Assembly: GCA_963772225.1 (NCBI GenBank)
Contig: CAVYWD010000011.1
Location: 62,001-126,000 of the forward strand
Direction: 5' to 3'
Length of the DNA: 64,000 bases
From: CAVYWD01 sp963772225
GTDB taxonomy: Bacteria; Myxococcota; Myxococcia; Myxococcales; UBA5297
Part shown: piece after piece, positions 1 to 10,700 of the stretch
Layout of the letters: each line of letters begins with the position of its first letter
Numbering within the stretch: position 1 is the stretch's first letter
The notes under the pieces: generated by a model
Database searches by the model: none
Told to the model about the DNA's origin: nothing
What the model saw: the letters and a program-made list of their open reading frames with translations, nothing else
Position numbers and translations under genes: made by a program

Positions 1-1768
1 CGCCCGAGCTCAACCGGTGCGTCGACCCGTCGAGGAACCCGTTCGCCGCGAGCACCGAGCGCCACTGCTCGCAGCCGAGCAGCGGCGAGCCCTTGAGCCG
101 CAGCGCCTCGTCCTCGAAGAGCCACCAGCCGTCCATGAGTCCGAAGGTCACCGTGAGGAAGCTCTGCGCCCGCGTCAGCTCGTTGAGGACGAGGAGCCCG
201 TTCTTCCGGAGCAGCGTCTTGAGGTGGCGCAGGGTCCGGTGCATCTGCCGCGTGGCGTGCAGGACGTGGCTGCCGAGCACGAGGTCGACGCTGGCCGGCT
301 CGAACCCCTGGCCTTCCGGGCCCTGCTCCAGGTCCAGCGTCTTGAACTCGGCGAAGGGGAACTTCTCGCCGAACGTCCGCTCGCCGTAGCGCGCGAAGGC
401 GGCCCCGACGTCGGTGTAGACGTACTTCACCCGGCCGCTCGTGCCGAGGCCTTGCAGCGCCTCCAGGACGGCTGCGCTCGTCCCGCCGGTGCCCGCGCCG
501 ACCTCGAGGATCCGCACCTCCACCGCGGGGTCGCGCAGCCGCTCCTCGACGTACGAGCGGACGAAGGCGGCGACCTGGTCGTTGAAGAGGTCCGCGATTC
601 GGTTGCCGCGGTACGTCTTCTCCACGAGGTCCATCGAGCCGTCGGGGAAGAGCACCTCCATCGCGCTCTTCTTCCCGGTGAGCGCGTCGGCGAGGGACGA
701 AAGACACGCCCAGGTCAGGTCGACGTAGGCGGAGAGCTCCGGGTGGGCGCGCTTGAGGTCGTCCTTCCGCTGGCCCGCCTGCGCGGGGCTCAGCTCGTCG
801 CCGGCCGGCGTCCTGCGAACCGCGCCGCCGGGGCCCATGGCCACGGACCGCCCCGACTCGAGGATGCCGAGGAGCGCGTCGAAGAGCCGCTCGTACTTGG
901 GAAGGACCTTCCACCGGGCGCGCAGCGCTTCCTTCGCGACCTCGCCGTCGCCCCACTCGCCCAGGGGCATGAGTGCGCCGGGCAGCGCCCGCTCCACAAA
1001 GCGCTCCAGCTCGGCGGCGCCCGCCGCGTGGCTCGCCGAGGCGCTCGCGTCCGCCGGGAGCTCGAGCTTCGCGCGCAGCGCCTCGCTCGGAGCCGGCGCC
1101 GCGGCAAGCTCGCCCATGACCGCGGTCCGCTCCGCGTAGTCTCGCCAGAGCTCGTCCATCAAGAGCCACATCGACCAGCCGTCGCAGACGATGTGATGGA
1201 TGGAGACGAGCAGGACGTGGTCGCGCTGGCCGCGCGTGAACAGGCTGGCGCGGTGCAGAGGCCCCGCCTCGAGATTGAACGGGCGCTCGTGTGCCGCGCG
1301 CACGCGCGCCTGCAGGTCGGCGTCGCTCAAGCCCGACGCGTCCACCGGCTCGAACGCGAGGGCGCGATAGGCGTGCACGCGCTGCGCGGGCTCGAGGCCG
1401 CCCTCGCTCGAAGGCGATGCGAAGGTCGTGCGCAGGCAGGGGTGGCGGACGAGCTGAGCCTGGAGCGAGGCGCGCAGCGCCGCGGCGTCGACCGGAAAGC
1501 GAAGGCGGACGGCGATGGCGGTGTTGTAGGCGAAGCTGTCGGGGGCGCTCTGCTGGATGTACCAGAGCGCGCGCTGCGGATGGGAGAGCGGGTAGCTTCG
1601 GGTGACGGCGCCTCCTCGAAGCGCCTCGAGCAGCTCCGCCCTCCGCTCCTTGATTTGCGCGAGAAGCTGCGCCGTGAGGGCCTCGCGGGGCCCGCGGTAG
1701 TGGATCTGCTCGCCGTCCGTCCAGAGCTCGATGCCGCGCTCCGAGAGATTCGCCAAGAGCTCCTTCAT
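1..1768 (-). CDS. Hybrid NRPS/PKS synthase, N-terminal part (docking, half condensation domain, methyltransferase); runs off the window
   Basis: The product is a synthase that should take the chain from the upstream PKS. Residues 1-55 look like a TubC-type N-terminal docking domain. Residues about 57-215 match only the N-lobe of a condensation domain and carry the HHIVCDG active-site motif near residue 190. The C-lobe is absent: the reading frame passes directly into a PKS-type S-adenosylmethionine C-methyltransferase, with the glycine-rich motif ILEVGAGTGGT near residue 418. The start ATG overlaps the stop of the preceding PKS gene as TGATG, so the two are probably translationally coupled. 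The C-terminus lies outside the window. The assignment to an assembly-line enzyme is firm. Whether the half condensation domain works is unknown. Confidence 0.85.
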   Translation of the reverse strand, partial: MKELLANLSERGIELWTDGEQIHYRGPREALTAQLLAQIKERRAELLEALRGGAVTRSYPLSHPQRALWYIQQSAPDSFAYNTAIAVRLRFPVDAAALRASLQAQLVRHPCLRTTFASPSSEGGLEPAQRVHAYRALAFEPVDASGLSDADLQARVRAAHERPFNLEAGPLHRASLFTRGQRDHVLLVSIHHIVCDGWSMWLLMDELWRDYAERTAVMGELAAAPAPSEALRAKLELPADASASASHAAGAAELERFVERALPGALMPLGEWGDGEVAKEALRARWKVLPKYERLFDALLGILESGRSVAMGPGGAVRRTPAGDELSPAQAGQRKDDLKRAHPELSAYVDLTWACLSSLADALTGKKSAMEVLFPDGSMDLVEKTYRGNRIADLFNDQVAAFVRSYVEERLRDPAVEVRILEVGAGTGGTSAAVLEALQGLGTSGRVKYVYTDVGAAFARYGERTFGEKFPFAEFKTLDLEQGPEGQGFEPASVDLVLGSHVLHATRQMHRTLRHLKTLLRKNGLLVLNELTRAQSFLTVTFGLMDGWWLFEDEALRLKGSPLLGCEQWRSVLAANGFLDGSTHRLSSG

Positions 1769-4700
1769 CACAAGACCCCTTCCAGCATTTCGCTGTGCGG
1801 TGCTTCGAGCGCGCTCGAGCTCACGCTCGGGCTGGATAGCCCGCTCCCGCTCGCCCTGACCCCGCCGCCCAAGATCCGCTCCGCGAGGTCGGAGGTGCTC
1901 TCGCCTCCCAAAAGCTTGACGAGCGAGACGTCGAGGTCGAGCTGCGACCCGACGAGCTTCTTCAGCTGGAGCGCCATGAGTGAGTCGAAGCCCAGCGCGA
2001 CGAGCGGCTGCTTCAGGTCGAGCTTCTGGTCGCCGGTCAGCTTGAGCATTCGGGAGATCTGCTCGACGAGGTAGCTCTCCAGGACCGCCTTCTTGCGCTC
2101 CCCGGCCCTCGCCAGCATCTGTCGCCACAGGCCGGCGCCATCGACGTCGCCCACTTCCAGTCGCGCCGGCGGCGCGCCCGTCTCGCGCGCTTCGGCCTTC
2201 GGCGCCTCGACCCAGTAGCGCTCCCGCGCGAAGGGGTAGGTCGGCAGGGGGATGCGCCGCGGCGCCCGGCCCTGGTGCAGGGGCCGGAAGTCCACCGCGA
2301 CGCCGTTCACCCAGAGCGCCGCCAGCTTCTCCAGCTTTCGCTCGGCCAGGGCGCGCGCGACGTAAGCCTCGCCCTCCTCTCCGTCGCCGAAGAGCGCGGC
2401 GATCTCCTTCTTTCTCGCGCCGCCGCCCAGGTCGACGCCCGGCGTCTCTCCCTGGCCCTCGCAATAGGCCCTCAGCCGCTCGCTGAGCTCCGCCTCGCTC
2501 GAGGCGGCAATGGCCAGCCGATGCTCGAAGGGCTCGCGCCCCGTCTGAAGCGTGAACGCCAGCGCCTCGAGACTGGCGGGGGCGGGCCGGGCCGCCCCTG
2601 CGCTCGCGCCGTCGAGGTGGCGCAAGAGCTTCGCCGCGCACGCGCGCAGCCGCTCCTCGCTCTTCGCCGAGAGCACGAAGAGCTGCGCCCGCGCCTCGCT
2701 CGGCACCGGAAGGGGCGTCTCGCATTCCTCGAGCACGACGTGCGCGTTCGCCCCGCCGAAGCCGAAGGAGCTCACGCCCGCCCGCCGCGGGAGCGCGCGT
2801 CCCTCGGGGTCGCGCGCAGGCTCCCATGGCCGCTTTTCCTGGACGACGTAGAACGGGCTGCTGTCGAGTCGGATGTACGGGTTGAGCTCTTGGAAGTGGA
2901 GCGACGGCGGCAGCGTCTCGTGCTTCAAAGCCAAGAGGACCTTCAGCAAGCCCGCCATTCCGGCCGCGGCCTCGAGGTGACCGGTGTTCGTCTTCACCGA
3001 GCCGATCCCGCAGAAGCCCGCCTTCGGCTCCTGGCCGCGCCGCTTGAAGAGCGCCCCGAAAGCGCGCTTGAGCGCGTCGACCTCGATGGGGTCGCCCAGC
3101 GCAGTCCCGGTGCCGTGCGCCTCGATGTAGCTCACCGTGGCCGGGTCGATGCCCGCTCGCTCGTACGCCTCGATGAGCACGTCCGCCTGGGCCAACATGC
3201 TCGGCGCCGTCAGCGAGCTCGCGCGGCCGCCGTGATTGACCGCGCTCGCCCGGATCACCGCGCGGACGCAGTCCCCGTCCTGGACCGCGCGGCGCAGGGG
3301 CTTGAGCAGCACTGCGCCCGCGCCTTCTCCCCGGACGTAGCCGTTGGCGCGCTTGTCGAAGGTCTTGCAGCGGCCGTCCGGGCTGAGCATCCCCGCCTTC
3401 ATGAAGCTCACGAAGGTGTTGGGCGTGAGGAGCGCGTTGACGCCGCCGGCGATGGCCAGGTCACAGCCCCCGCTGGAGACGGACTGGACCGCGCGGTGAA
3501 GCGCGATCAGCGCGCTCGAGCAGGCCGTGTCCAAAGGCTCGCTGGGGCCGTGGAAGTCGAAGAGGTACGAGATTCGGTTCGCCAGGACCGAGGGCACGAG
3601 CCCGGTCGCCATGTGACCTTCGATGGGCAGGCCCGAGCTTCGGACGACGTCCGCGTAGTCCGCCGTGGACGCGCCGACGAAGAGCCCCGTCTTCGTGCCC
3701 GCGAGCGCAGACATCCGGTACCCGGCGTCCTCCACCGCCCGCCAGACCGTCTCCAGAAAAAGGCGCTGCTGCGGATCCATCAGCTCCGCTTCTCGCCGCG
3801 AAATGCCGAAGAAGGCCGCATCGAAGGCGTCGACCTGCTTCAAGAACCCGCCGAACAGCGCCTTGCCCGCCTCGCCCGAGCGCGCCAGCGCCGCCGCGAA
3901 GCCCGCGCCCTCCCAGCGCTCGCGCGGCACCTCGGTGATGAGGTCGTGCCCGGCCGCGAGGTGCGACCAGAACTCCTCCAAGTCCTCGGACTGCGGCATC
4001 ACGCCGGCCATTCCGATGATGGCGACCGGCTCGCCAGCTCCTCCGGCCCCGTGGCGCTCGCTCTCCTGCCCGGCGAGGCGCGCCGCCCTTCGCGGCGGAA
4101 TTCGACCCGGCGCTTTCGATGCAATGGCATTCGGCGCGCTCGCGGGCGCTGGCGAGGTGAGCTCCGGCGCCAGCGCGGACAGCTGCTCGCCCCACTGCTC
4201 TTGGAGGTGCGCTGCGAGGCGGCTCGCCGAAGGGAACTCGAAGAACAGCGCGGGAGAGAGCGAAAGGCCAAACCGCGCGCTCAGCTTCTGGGCCAGCGAC
4301 GCGAACGTCAGGGAGTCGAACCCGTAATCGGTCAGGCTCTTCTCGGCGTTGATCTTCTGCGCCTCGAGCCCGGCGACCTGTGCGGCGAAGGCGACGATCT
4401 CGCGCTGGACGGCCCGGGTCGCATCGGCCGAAGGCGCCTTGCGACCGGCTCCGACAGGCCGCGCGCCCGTGGCCTCGAGCGCTTCCCTCTCGCGGCTCAT
4501 CACCCGCTGCTCGAGGCGCAGGCGATCGCCGTGGAGAACCAGGACCTGGCCCTCCACCGTGGCCAAGGCTGCGTCGAGCGCCGAGAGCCCCGTCTCCGGG
4601 TCGAGCGGCACCATCCCGCTCGCCTCTCGCATCGCCTCGAGCGCGGGCGCCTCGACGCGCATGCCTCCGCCGGTCCAGGCCGGCCAGTTGATGGAGATCG

Positions 4701-7700
4701 ACCGGCCCGACCGCAGCCTCCGCGCCGCCTGGCCCGCGCGCCACAGCGCGTGGGAGTCCAGGAAGGCGTTGGCATAGGCGTAGTCGCACTGGCCGGCGTT
4801 CCCCAGCACCGCGGCCGCGGAGGAGAACGACAGGAAGAAGTCGAGCGGCTCGTCGCGGGTCGCCTCATCGAGGAAGATGGCCCCGAGCGCCTTCGGCGCC
4901 AGCACCGCGTCGATCTCGGCCCGCGTCTTCTTCATGGCCAGCGAGTCGTTGATGACTCCCGCGGCGTGGACGATGCCGTTGATCGGCCCGAACCGCTCTT
5001 TCGCATGCGCGACCAGCCGCTCGACGTCCTCGGCCCGCGAGACGTCCGCCTGGACATAGAGGGCCTGGGCGCCGAGCGCATCCAGCTCGCGAAGCCGCGC
5101 GCCCTTCTCTTCGTCGAGAGCGCCGCGCCCGCAGAGGACGAGGTTCGCCTTCGCCCGGGTCGCCCAGTGCCGCGCCAGCGTCAGCCCGAGCCCGCCCATT
5201 CCGCCGGTGATCACATAGGTGCCGCGCGCCCGGAGCGGGTCGCCTCGGCCGGCCTCGCCATCGCCCCGAGCCTCCGCCCAGGCCGCGCGCTCCCGGCGTC
5301 CGTCGCGGTAGCGAACCTCTTGAAATCCGCGGGCGCCCGCGCGCACTTCCGCCAACGCCCAGCGCACGCCTTCCGGCGTGAGGCCCGACTCGTCTCCCGG
5401 CAGCTCCACGACTTTGCATTCGATTCGCGAGAGCTCGCGCGAGAGGGTCCGCAAGAATCCACGGGCCGCCGCGCAGTGAGGCGCCGCGGCGCCGTCCCGC
5501 TGTGGGACGAAGTAGAGGATCTCGAGCTTCGTTTCCGGGAAGCGCCGCTTGGCCGCGCGCACGGCGTGAAGGAGCCCGGAGACGACCTCTCGAACCTGGC
5601 CCAGGGCCTGGGCGCGCCGCTCGCCGTTCACCCGCTGCGATTTTCGCGCGGTCGAGCCGACGAAGGCGCAGGTCAGGGTGGAGGGCGCCGGCGCGATTTC
5701 GGCGAAGAGCCGGTCGAAGTCGGCCTCCTCGTCGGGCCGAAGCTCGAAGACGCCGCCCCCCAGAGCCTCGCAGCGATCGGACGCCAAGCCGAGCAGGGCG
5801 CGCGGCCCGGGCTCTCCGCTGGATGGGGCCAGCGCCTCGAACAGAGCGCGGCCGCGATCGAAGACGATCGTCGGGCCCGCCGATTCTCTCGGCGCCGCAT
5901 GGCCCTCCAGGTCCATGGGCTCGAAGACTCTCTGAAGAAGCAGCGTCGCGGCCTCTTCTTGGCTCGCCGCGGCTGCCGCGGACTTGGCCAGCGCCGGGCG
6001 CGCGGCGAAGCCTTTCATTCGAGCCCAGACTTTCCCGGCCTCATCGGAGATTCCGCACCTCAGCGCTTCGACCCGAGCCCTCGCCCGCCAAGGAGAAGTG
6101 CGCGTAGGCCTTGCTCGGAAGCGGTCCAACGAGCTCCAGGTCGGCCAGCGCGAAGGGGACGTGGAGCGCGGTGCTCGTCTCCCCGAGCTCGAGCCCAATA
6201 CCGGATTGCAGCGCCCCGTCCATCAGCGACGGGTGCAGGACGAAGTCGCCCTTGCCCGCCTCCAGCTCTCGAGGCAGCTCGAGGGTCGCCAGCGCTTCCT
6301 TGTCCCCGACCCTCAGCTCTCGGACGGTGCGCAGCGCCGGCCCCAGGTGAAGTCCCAGCGACTCGAGCCGGCCGTAGCAATCGGCGGTTGAGAATCGCGC
6401 CCGGCACCTGGCCTCGATGGCGCAGAGGTCGAGCCGCTCGTCGAGGCTCGTCGGTCTGTCGCCGGCGAGGACGAGCTGCCCTCGCGCGTGGAGGTCGCGA
6501 CCCCCGGAGGCGCTTTGCGAGCTCACCTCGAAACCCAGGGCACCGCCGTCTTCCGGGACCAGCGCGACGAAGACCTCGAGGCCGCCGGTCGGAACGAAGA
6601 TCGGCTTGAGCCACGCCACGTCCTTCAGCGCCGCCACGGGGCGCTCGGCCGCCAGCGCCCCGGCCGCGCGCGCCATCTCCAGGAACGCGACGCCCGGCAG
6701 GATCGCCCGCCCTTCGATGCGGTGCTGGCCGACGAAGAACTCCTGCTCGGTGAGCCTCGTCGAGAAGCGCTCTTCACCCAGAGTCGAAACGTTCTTCTCC
6801 ACCAGTGGATGCAAGCGCGCGGGCCCCCGAGCCAGGCTCGGCGAGGTCGTTGACAGGGCGAAGGCCCCGTCCGCCCGCGCCCAGTACTTCTCCCGCGCGA
6901 ACGGGTAAGTGGGGAGCGAGGCACGGCCGCGGCCCTCAGCCTCGAAGAGCAGCTCGAAGCGGAGCGCCGCGCCTCCGGCGAAGCACCGGCCCACGTCTGC
7001 GAGCAGGCCCGGGCGCTCGCCGGGCGCCATCGGCGCGCCACACTTCTTGAGGCTCTGCGCGCCGAGGCGGCTCAGGCGCTGGCGCTCTTCCTCGCCGGTC
7101 TGCGCCGCGTCGCCCGCGGACGCGAGAGGCGCGCTCCCCGCGGCGAGCCAGGACCTCAGCTGCTCGACGAGCTCGCCCCCGTCGGCGGCGACGATGGCCA
7201 AACGACAGTCATGGTGCCTGCGGCCCAAGAGCAGCGTCTGGCTCACGTCGCCGAGGCTTTCGTCGGGCGCTTGCTCGAAGTGCGCGGCCAGCCGCTCCGC
7301 CTGCTGGCGCAGCTGCTCCGGCGAGCGGGCCGACAGAGCGACGAGATGATGGCTCGACCTCGAGGCGGGCCTTGGCGCTCGAGCCGGCGCCTCCTCGACC
7401 ACCACGTGCGCATTGGTCCCGCTGAAGCCGAAGGAGCTGACCGCCGCGCGCCGCACGTCGCCCGTCCCGACGTCCCAATGCTTCAAAGCCGTGTTGACGT
7501 AGAAGGGGCTGCTCTCGAACCGGATGTTCGAATTGGCCTTGTGGAGGTGGAGCGACGGCGGGATCTGCCGGTGCTTGAGCGAGAGCAGCACCTTGAGCAG
7601 CCCCGCCACGCCGGCGGCCATGATGGTGTGCCCCAGGTTCGACTTCACCGAGCCCAGGGCGCAGTAGCCGCGCCGATCGGTGAAGGCGCGGAAGGCCCGC

Positions 7701-10700
7701 GTCAGGGCGTCGACCTCGATGGGGTCGCCCAGCTTGGTGCCGGTCCCGTGCGCCTCCACGAGCTGGATTTGCGCCGGGTCGACGCTGAACGCGCCGTAGA
7801 CCTCTCGCTCGAGTCGCTCCTGCGACTTGGCGCTCGGCGCGGTGATTCCGTTGGTAGTGCCGTCCTGGTTGATGCCCGAGCCGCGGATGACGCCGTGGAT
7901 GAAGTCGCTGTCGGCGAGGGCCGCGTCCAACCGCTTGAGGACGACGACGCCGACACCTTCGCCGGGCACGAACCCGTCCGCGCGCTCGTCGAAGGCGTGG
8001 CAGCGCCCGGCGGGCGACAGCATGCCGGCCCGCTGCGACGACTCGTAGAACGCCGGCGAGGTCTGCACGAAGACGCCGCCCGCCACGGCCATCTCGACCT
8101 CGCCGGCCCAGAGCGCCTGGCAGGCCATGTGGACGGCGACCAGAGAGCTCGAGCACGCCGTGTCGACCGCGATGGCCGGGCCCTGCAGGTCCAGGTGATA
8201 GGCGATCCGCGCCGGGATGACCGAGCCCGAGTTGCCCCAGAACGCCTGGGCCGGCGGCTCGGTTTCGAACTGCGCCTCGTAGTCGCCGCTCCTGCAGCCG
8301 ACGTAGACGCCGCACGCCTTGCCCGCGATGTCGGCCCCGGCGCACCCCGCGTCTTCGAGCGCCTTCCAGGCCTCCTCGAGGAAGAGCCGCTGCTGCGGGT
8401 CCATGTATCGGGCTTCGTGCGCCGAGATCTTGAAGAAGAGCGGGTCGAAGCAGTCGACGTCGTCGAGGAAGCTGCCGTGGTTGCAGTAGCGGCTTCCGGC
8501 CGGATAGAGGCGCGAGAGATCCCACCGGTCGACCTCGCGCACCAGGTCATCGCCGTTTGCCAAATGCGACCAGAGCTCGTCCAGGTCCTTCGAGCCGGCA
8601 AATCGACCGCTCATGCCGATGACCGCGATCGGCCCGCGCCCCGAGGTCGGCTGGCTCTTTGGGCCGCGCTCGCTCGGGGAGACCTCCGGCGTCGCTCCGA
8701 GCAGGGGCCTCAGCGCCTCGGGCGCGGTCGCTGCCGGCGCCACCGGCGCAAGGGCGAGCCCATTCTCCTGCGCGGCGGGCTCGGCTGCCGTCTCTGCGTC
8801 GCCCGGCAACTCCCACTGCTGCGCCTGCTCCTTGAACTGGCTCAGGATGTGCGCGCAGAGGCGGCGAACCGAGCCGTGATCGAAGAGGTCGGTGGCGCTG
8901 AGCTCGATGCCGAGCGCCTCGTTGAGCGCCTGGACGAGCTGGACTCCGCTGATGGAATCGACGCCGTAGTTCGAGAACGCGTCTTCCAGGTCGAGCGCGT
9001 CGGCGCTGACCTTGAGCGACTTCGAGAGCCTTTCCAGGATGGTGCCCTGCACGTGGCGCTCGAGCCGCGCCGCGCGGTCCTCGGCGCCGCCGGAGGACGC
9101 AGGCGCCGCGGGCCTCGGCGCCGGCTTTGCGAGCGCGGCCGCCGGATCGCTCACCGCCGGACGTCTCGGCGAGGCCGCCCGTTGCCGGACGATTCCGTCG
9201 CTCTCGGCGAGCACCAGCTGCTGGCCGGTCTCGTGCGCCCCTTGCGCGGGGAAGGTGACGGCCCGGAAGCCCTCCTGCGCCAGCACCTTCGCCCAGGTCT
9301 CGGGCGCCAGGCCCGGACACCCGGGGATCCGCAGGGCCGGGTCCTCGTACCGCCAAAAGCCCTCCAGGAGGCCGACCGTCAGGTGCGTGAACAGCGTCTT
9401 CCGGCTGATCTCGCTCAGGGCGAGCAGGCCGTTTCTCTTCAGCGCGGCCTTGGCGTTCCGAAGCGCGTCTCGAATGCTCCCGGTCGCGTGCAGCGCGTTC
9501 GCGGCGAGGGCGATGTCGTACGCGCCGAGCTCCAGCCCCTGCGACTCCGGGGGCGACTCGACATCGAAGCGCCGAGCTCGAAGAGCGCGATGCTGCCTCC
9601 CCCAGGTCTCTTCGGCGCGCTCCAGGAAGGCGCGGGAGAGGTCCGTAAAGCAATATTCACCGATGTTGGCTTCCCAAGGCGCCAGCCTTTCGAGCACGTG
9701 GGCGGTCGTGCCGCCCGTCCCGGCGCCGATTTCGAGGATGCGGATCTTCGCGGACGGATCTTCTCTCCACGCAGTGTGCGACGCGCGCAGCGACCGCGTC
9801 GGCGACGGCGCGGTTGAAGTAGTCGGCGATGGAGTTGCGCCGGTAGATCCCCTCGACGAGCCCGAAGCTTCCGCCGGGGAACATCACGTCGGTGGCGAGA
9901 CGCCGACCGGTCAGAATGTCGGGCAGCGCCTCGAGCATCGCGTCGAGCAGCTGCACCTGGGCGCTGCGATTGGGGTCTCGAGACCACTCCGCCTTGCGCT
10001 CGCGCCATTCCCGCCACGCCACGTCGGCGCTGGGGCCGCGCAGGAAGGGCCGCGCGCGCCTTGTGCCCAGGCTCAGGAGCGCCGCGCTCTCCTCGAGCCA
10101 TCGGCGGTAGAAGTCCTTCTGGACGAGCTGCCCGGCGGCGCCGTTCTGGACGCTCTCCTCGTCGGCGCCGATGGACGCGAGCTGCGCGCCGAGCAGCGAC
10201 AGGAGGAGGCCGTCCATCTCGGCGCGGCCGCGCGCCTCGAGAGCGGCGATGCTTGCCCCGTCGCTGTGCTCGAGCGCCCCTCGGAGGGGCTCGAGAGCCG
10301 GGGCCAGCTTCTCCGGATGGACCTCGACCCGCTCTGCGACATCCACTCCCTCGAACTGCACCGGCCTCGTGGTCTTGAGGAATGCGACCTGCTCCAGCGA
10401 GCCGGCCAACAACGACTCCAGCGCCTCCATCGCCTCTGCGGGCTCGATGGACCCGATGCCTGCCCGGGCCATGCGCTCGCGGTACGCGCTCCCGGAGACG
10501 ACGCCCGTTCCGCCCCAGTAGCCCCAGTTCATGACCCGGACCGGGCACGGCCACTCGCGCGCGAGCCTCTGCGCGAACGCGTCCTCGAAAGCGCAGCCCG
10601 CCGCGTAGTTGGCCTGCCCCGCCGCGTTCAGGAACGACTGGGCCGACGAGAAGAACAGGGCGAAGTCCAGCGCGTCGTTGCGGAACAGCTGCGCCATGCG

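Noticed and set aside
17..6609. Very long plus-strand frames (685 and 1444 residues) across the PKS genes
   Set aside because: They are Arg/Leu/Ala/Glu-rich antisense frames that stay open because of high GC at third positions. The minus strand shows clear KS, DH, KR, MT and ACP motifs over the same DNA.
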